NCBI RefSeq assembly: GCF_024172125.1
Contig: NZ_JAMZEA010000007.1
Location: 434,001 to 498,000 of the forward strand
Length of the DNA: 64,000 nucleotides
Direction of reading: 5' to 3'
Source: Actinomadura rupiterrae
GTDB lineage: Bacteria; Actinomycetota; Actinomycetes; Streptosporangiales; Streptosporangiaceae
A program made the position numbers and the translations under genes. The notes under the pieces were generated by a model. That model made no database searches and was not told where the DNA came from. It was given only the letters and a program-made list of their open reading frames with translations. Shown in pieces: positions 60,977 to 64,000 of the stretch. Positions within the stretch are counted from its first letter, which is position 1. Every line of letters starts with the position of its first letter.

Positions 60977-61497
60977 GTGCGGTCAGGTCCTTGGGAACGC
61001 TCGTCCGGATACGGCTCTGAGAGATCACCTGGACCTGGCGCATTCGGGACCGTTCCCCCCACTCGGTGGCCTGACCGTCCAACGATGCCCGCGGCGCGGG
61101 TGGGAGGGCAAGCGAATTTCGGCGCGTCCGCTGCCGGATGGTGGCCTGGCCGGTGGACGGCCCCGCGCCGAAACCCCCTGGGCGACGGCCGTCCACCGGA
61201 CGCAAGTCCGCACGGTCACCCCGCGACCGGACGGCCCCCGCGCGGGCTCCCCAAGCCCGCAGTCGTCCCGGCGCGGTCCTCGACCGTGCACGGCACACTC
61301 TGCCCGACCAGGATCAACGTCCGATCAACGCACGTCAGAACCAATGTTGATCCGCCCCCGCCCCCGCCCACCCCGAACCGAACGGCACGGCGTGGCCCCC
61401 GATCCGCACCGCGCTCCGTGGGCCGGGGCGGACGCGGCGGGCAGGGTGCGGCTGGGTGGTTCGAGGCGGACGGGGTGGGTGGGGTTACGGTGGTCGG
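60977..61497. promoter_or_regulatory. 521-bp gap between divergent GTPase and cupin genes
   Basis: It holds the promoters of two divergent genes. An inverted repeat GGATCAACGT (61311-61320) / ATGTTGATCC (61344-61353) matches at 9 of 10 positions. No gene or clear leader peptide was seen. Confidence 0.5.
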
Positions 61498-62205
61498 GTG
61501 CTGCTGCTGACGACGCTCGATGGGTGGAAGGGCCGTTCGGGGGCCCGGTTCGTTCTGTCGGAGAACGGCGCGGTGTGGGGGCCGGACGTGCCCGACGGCG
61601 CGGACGCCGCCGAGCTGCTCGCGCTCGCCGACGCCTCGTTCGACGGCGGCCAGGTGGTCGCGGTGGAGCTCGACCCCGCACCGGACTCAGGACCGCCGCG
61701 AGGCGTCGTGGACGCGTCGGACGCCCGGCGCGTCCGGTACCTGCGTCGCGGCCCGGACGGACGGCACTCCGCACTGCTCGACCGGCCCGCGACGGCCGAG
61801 GCGCTGGACCTCCTGCCGCATCCCGAAGGCGGCTGGTACCGCGAGACCTGGCGCACCGGCCAGACCTTCACGCCGGAGGGCTACCCGGGGCCGCGCAGCA
61901 GCGCGACCGGCATCTACTTCCTGCTGCCGCCCGGCGAGGAGTCGATGTGGCACGCCGTCCGCTCGGACGAGGTGTGGCTGTGGCATGCGGGCGGGCCGCT
62001 CGACCTCGTCATCGGCGGCGACGGCGACGGGCCGTCCGCGGAGACGACGACGATCGTGGTCGGGCCCGATGTCGTCGCCGGCCAGGTACCGCAGGCACTC
62101 GTCCCGGCGGGGCACTGGCAGGCCGCCCGTCCCTCCGGGGACCGGGAGGTACTGGTCAGCTGCGTCGTCTCCCCCGGCTTCGACTTCGCCGACTTCCGCG
62201 CCTGA
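61498..62205 (+). CDS. Cupin_5 (DUF985) protein with an extra N-terminal domain
   Basis: This 235-residue protein starts from GTG 61498 ('VLLLTTLDGWKGRSGARFVL'). The C-terminal cupin has 'LDLLPHPEGGWYRETWRTGQ', 'TGIYFLLPPGEESMWHAVRS' and 'DEVWLWHAGGPLDLVIGG'. The first ~85 residues form a separate small domain not usual for DUF985. GGTTACGGT just upstream may be a -10 for a near-leaderless mRNA. The 3' end is followed by a partial repeat of its last codons. Confidence 0.85.
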   Translation: MLLLTTLDGWKGRSGARFVLSENGAVWGPDVPDGADAAELLALADASFDGGQVVAVELDPAPDSGPPRGVVDASDARRVRYLRRGPDGRHSALLDRPATAEALDLLPHPEGGWYRETWRTGQTFTPEGYPGPRSSATGIYFLLPPGEESMWHAVRSDEVWLWHAGGPLDLVIGGDGDGPSAETTTIVVGPDVVAGQVPQALVPAGHWQAARPSGDREVLVSCVVSPGFDFADFRA

Positions 62206-62304
62206 CCCGGGGGCCCGCGCCGACCCCGCTACCCGACCCGCGCCACGCGCCTGACCCGCCCCGCGCGCTTCGGCACGCGCGGGGCCGGGGGCGGGCCGCG
62301 GGGG

Positions 62305-62913
62305 TCAGCGGGTCAGGGCGCCTGGGTCGCGGCGGACCATCGAGCGCATGATGTGCTCGACCAGGGTGATGAGCACCTGCTTGGCGGACTCGCGGTCGCG
62401 GACGTCGCAGGTGATGACCGGGATGTCGGCGGACAGGTCCAGCGCGTCCCGGACCTGGTCCGGGGTGTGCAGGCCGGAGCCGTCGAACTGGTTCACGCCG
62501 ATGATGAACGGCAGGCCGCGCCGCTCGAAGTAGTCCACCGACGGGAAGCAGTCGGCGAGCCGGCGGGTGTCGACCAGGACGACCGCGCCGAGCGCGCCCT
62601 TGGCGAGCTCGTCCCACATGAACCAGAACCGGTCCTGGCCGGGCGTGCCGAACACGAACAGCACCAGGCCGTTCGGCAGCGTGATGCGGCCGAAGTCCAT
62701 CGCCACGGTCGTGGTGGTCTTGCCGGCCACGGCCGTGGTGTCGTCGATCCCGATGCTGCGTTCGGTCAGCGCCTCCTCGGTGCGCAGCGGCCGGATCTCG
62801 CTGACCGCGCTCACCAGGGTGGTCTTGCCGACGCCGAAGCCCCCGGCCACCAGGATCTTGACGGTCAGCGCCGAATCGCCCTGCGGGGAAGGATCAGAGC
62901 GCACGGATTCCAT
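62305..62913 (-). CDS. cvnD: Conservon GTP-binding protein CvnD
   Basis: This 202-residue protein starts MESVRSDPSPQGDSALTVKI. 'VAGGFGVGKTTLVSAVSEIR' (P-loop), 'FVFGTPGQDRFWFMW' (G3) and 'GVNQFDG' (N-x-x-D, G4) define the MglA/CvnD-type small GTPase. It overlaps CvnC by 20 nt and is last in the cvnABCD order. Conservons form membrane-linked signalling complexes in streptomycetes. Confidence 0.93.
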   Translation of the reverse strand: MESVRSDPSPQGDSALTVKILVAGGFGVGKTTLVSAVSEIRPLRTEEALTERSIGIDDTTAVAGKTTTTVAMDFGRITLPNGLVLFVFGTPGQDRFWFMWDELAKGALGAVVLVDTRRLADCFPSVDYFERRGLPFIIGVNQFDGSGLHTPDQVRDALDLSADIPVITCDVRDRESAKQVLITLVEHIMRSMVRRDPGALTR

Positions 62914-63451
62914 CAATCACTTCCTTGAGTACGCGCTCGCCGGGGAACTGGGCCACCGGTGCGGGGCGCCGGACCCGGACCAGCGAGCGGTCGAGCAGGT
63001 CGCCGAGCAGTACCCGGACGACCCCGAGGGGGAGTTCAAGGTCCGACGCTATCTCGACGACCGACAGCGGAGTGCGGCAAAGCGACAAGATCATCTCATG
63101 TTCGGGGTCCAGCGCGTCGGCGCGGCCGCCCGTCCGCAGGCCGTGGACCTGCCCCGGTTCGCCCGGGTCGTCCAAGGTCTCGATGAGCGCGACCATGTCG
63201 AGGTCGTGGCCGTCGTACTGGGTGCGGCCGCCGGTCAGCGCGTACGGGCGCACGACCGGGCCGGCCGCCTCGTCGAACCAGCCGTCGCCGCCCTGGGGCG
63301 GTGCGGCCGGTGCGGTCGTCCCGTCCTGGCCGGGGCCGGACGGGTCGCCGGACGCGGGGCCGGCGGCGATCCGCTCCCCGGCGCCGGCGAACGCGTCGCC
63401 CGCGGGCCCGTCCGGGACGGGCCGCTCGGGCGGCTGCTCGGGCGGGGCCAT
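62894..63451 (-). CDS. cvnC: Conservon DUF742 protein CvnC
   Basis: This 185-residue protein has a Pro/Gly/Ala-rich N-terminal half (~1-65) and the C-terminal DUF742 winged-helix-like domain, 'PVVRPYALTGGRTQYDGHDL' to 'FPGERVLKEVIDGIRAL'. 'LCRTPLSVVEIASDLELPLG' is the HTH-like part. 2 nt separate it from cvnB. Confidence 0.93.
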   Translation of the reverse strand: MAPPEQPPERPVPDGPAGDAFAGAGERIAAGPASGDPSGPGQDGTTAPAAPPQGGDGWFDEAAGPVVRPYALTGGRTQYDGHDLDMVALIETLDDPGEPGQVHGLRTGGRADALDPEHEMILSLCRTPLSVVEIASDLELPLGVVRVLLGDLLDRSLVRVRRPAPVAQFPGERVLKEVIDGIRAL

Positions 63452-63453
63452 GG

Positions 63454-63894
63454 CTAGGCGCCGCCCTGCTGACCGGCCGCGACGGCCGAGCGCGGGTCGG
63501 CCGACAGGTGCTGGCCCACGCGGGTGACCAGCATCGCCATCTCGTAGGCGATCACGCCGAGGTCGGCCCCGGCGTCGGCCAGCACGGCCAGGCACGCGCC
63601 GTGCCCGGCCGCCGAGATGATGAGGAACGAGTGCTCCATCTCCACGATGGTCTGCCGGACGGCCCCGCCGCCGAAGGTCTCCCCCGCGCCGCGGGCGAGG
63701 CTCTGGAAGCTCGCCGCGACCGCCGACATGTGCTCGGAGTCCTCCCGGGCGAGCCCGCTGGACGACGCCATGCGCAGCCCGTCGCTGGACAGCACCACCG
63801 CGTTCTGCACCTGCGGGACGCGCTGCACCAGGTTGTCGAGCAGCCAGTTCAGCTCGCCTGCCGCCGCACCACCGGCCTGTTGGGCTTGTGTCAT
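63454..63894 (-). CDS. cvnB: Conservon roadblock/LC7 protein CvnB
   Basis: This 146-residue protein starts MTQAQQAGGAAAGELNWLLD. The roadblock/LC7 domain is 'VQNAVVLSSDGLRMASSSGL' to 'AAGHGACLAVLADAGADLGV'. It acts as the GTPase partner/regulator of CvnD. The ATG overlaps the preceding stop (ATGA) with AGGAGG upstream. Confidence 0.95.
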   Translation of the reverse strand: MTQAQQAGGAAAGELNWLLDNLVQRVPQVQNAVVLSSDGLRMASSSGLAREDSEHMSAVAASFQSLARGAGETFGGGAVRQTIVEMEHSFLIISAAGHGACLAVLADAGADLGVIAYEMAMLVTRVGQHLSADPRSAVAAGQQGGA

Positions 63895-64000
63895 GGAATC
63901 TGGTCCTCCTGGTCGGATGGAGTGGTCGGTTCCGGGGGGCCTGGGGGAGCGGCGGGGTCGTGCGCTGCCTCGCGTCCTGCGGCGGGTGTGGGCGCCGCGT
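63891..64000 (-). CDS. cvnA: C-terminal end of conservon sensor kinase CvnA (runs off the window)
   Basis: The reading frame that ends in TGA overlapping the cvnB ATG encodes a Pro/Ala/Asp-rich tail ending 'EPTTPSDQEDQIP'. CvnA kinases end with such disordered tails and their genes directly precede cvnB. Assigned from position and composition only. Confidence 0.6.
   Translation of the reverse strand, partial: AAPTPAAGREAAHDPAAPPGPPEPTTPSDQEDQIP

Overview
The window is very GC-rich, gene-dense DNA with GTG and TTG starts and 4-nt start/stop overlaps. It carries a Streptomyces-type conservon, a DUF574 methyltransferase, HxlR and TetR regulators, four cytochrome P450s and KstR-type operators. 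This points to a filamentous actinomycete, most likely near Actinomadura/Streptosporangiales (inference; no rRNA is present).

Layout. 1-8400: a purine-to-allantoin operon on the minus strand (OHCU decarboxylase, HIU hydrolase, uricase, three xanthine dehydrogenase subunits, 8-oxoguanine deaminase), with divergent PucR and then catalase, which can remove the H2O2 made by uricase. 8400-18200: a beta-helix membrane protein, a decayed ATPase/RloB pair, a DUF574 methyltransferase, a P450, an orphan ATP synthase a-subunit next to a TetR gene, a pentapeptide-repeat protein and a TetR/SDR pair. 18300-30000: an unusual accessory locus. A class II lanthipeptide synthetase (LanM) forms an operon with a DegT-type aminotransferase, a sulfotransferase and a nitroreductase. 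A single HK97-fold (encapsulin-like) shell protein is divergent from it. Downstream of the shell gene lie two minigenes that both encode MRTPPW, then an exporter/acyl-CoA ligase pair. 30000-35500: a GNAT, an APH-type kinase, two HxlR loci, and about 2 kb of tandem-repeat DNA without genes. 35500-42400: five coupled genes (OleA-like, GT2, P450, OleC-like, OleD-like) with a divergent P450, resembling beta-lactone pathways and lacking OleB. 43600-54700: a thiolase, an MBL hydrolase, a CYP125-like P450, a GT4, two methyltransferases, an alpha/alpha-toroid protein, a ferredoxin and an alcohol dehydrogenase, with three sites matching the KstR consensus. 54800-64000: a secreted EEP-fold protein lacking catalytic residues, a 26-residue Cys-rich peptide, a Uma2 protein, a TetM/OtrA-like GTPase, a cupin and the end of a conservon.

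A recurring feature is short tandem duplication (about 32-36 bp) at gene ends, often including the stop or start codon. The strongest candidate for an undescribed system is 18300-26400 (LanM operon, HK97 shell protein and twin hexapeptide minigenes).
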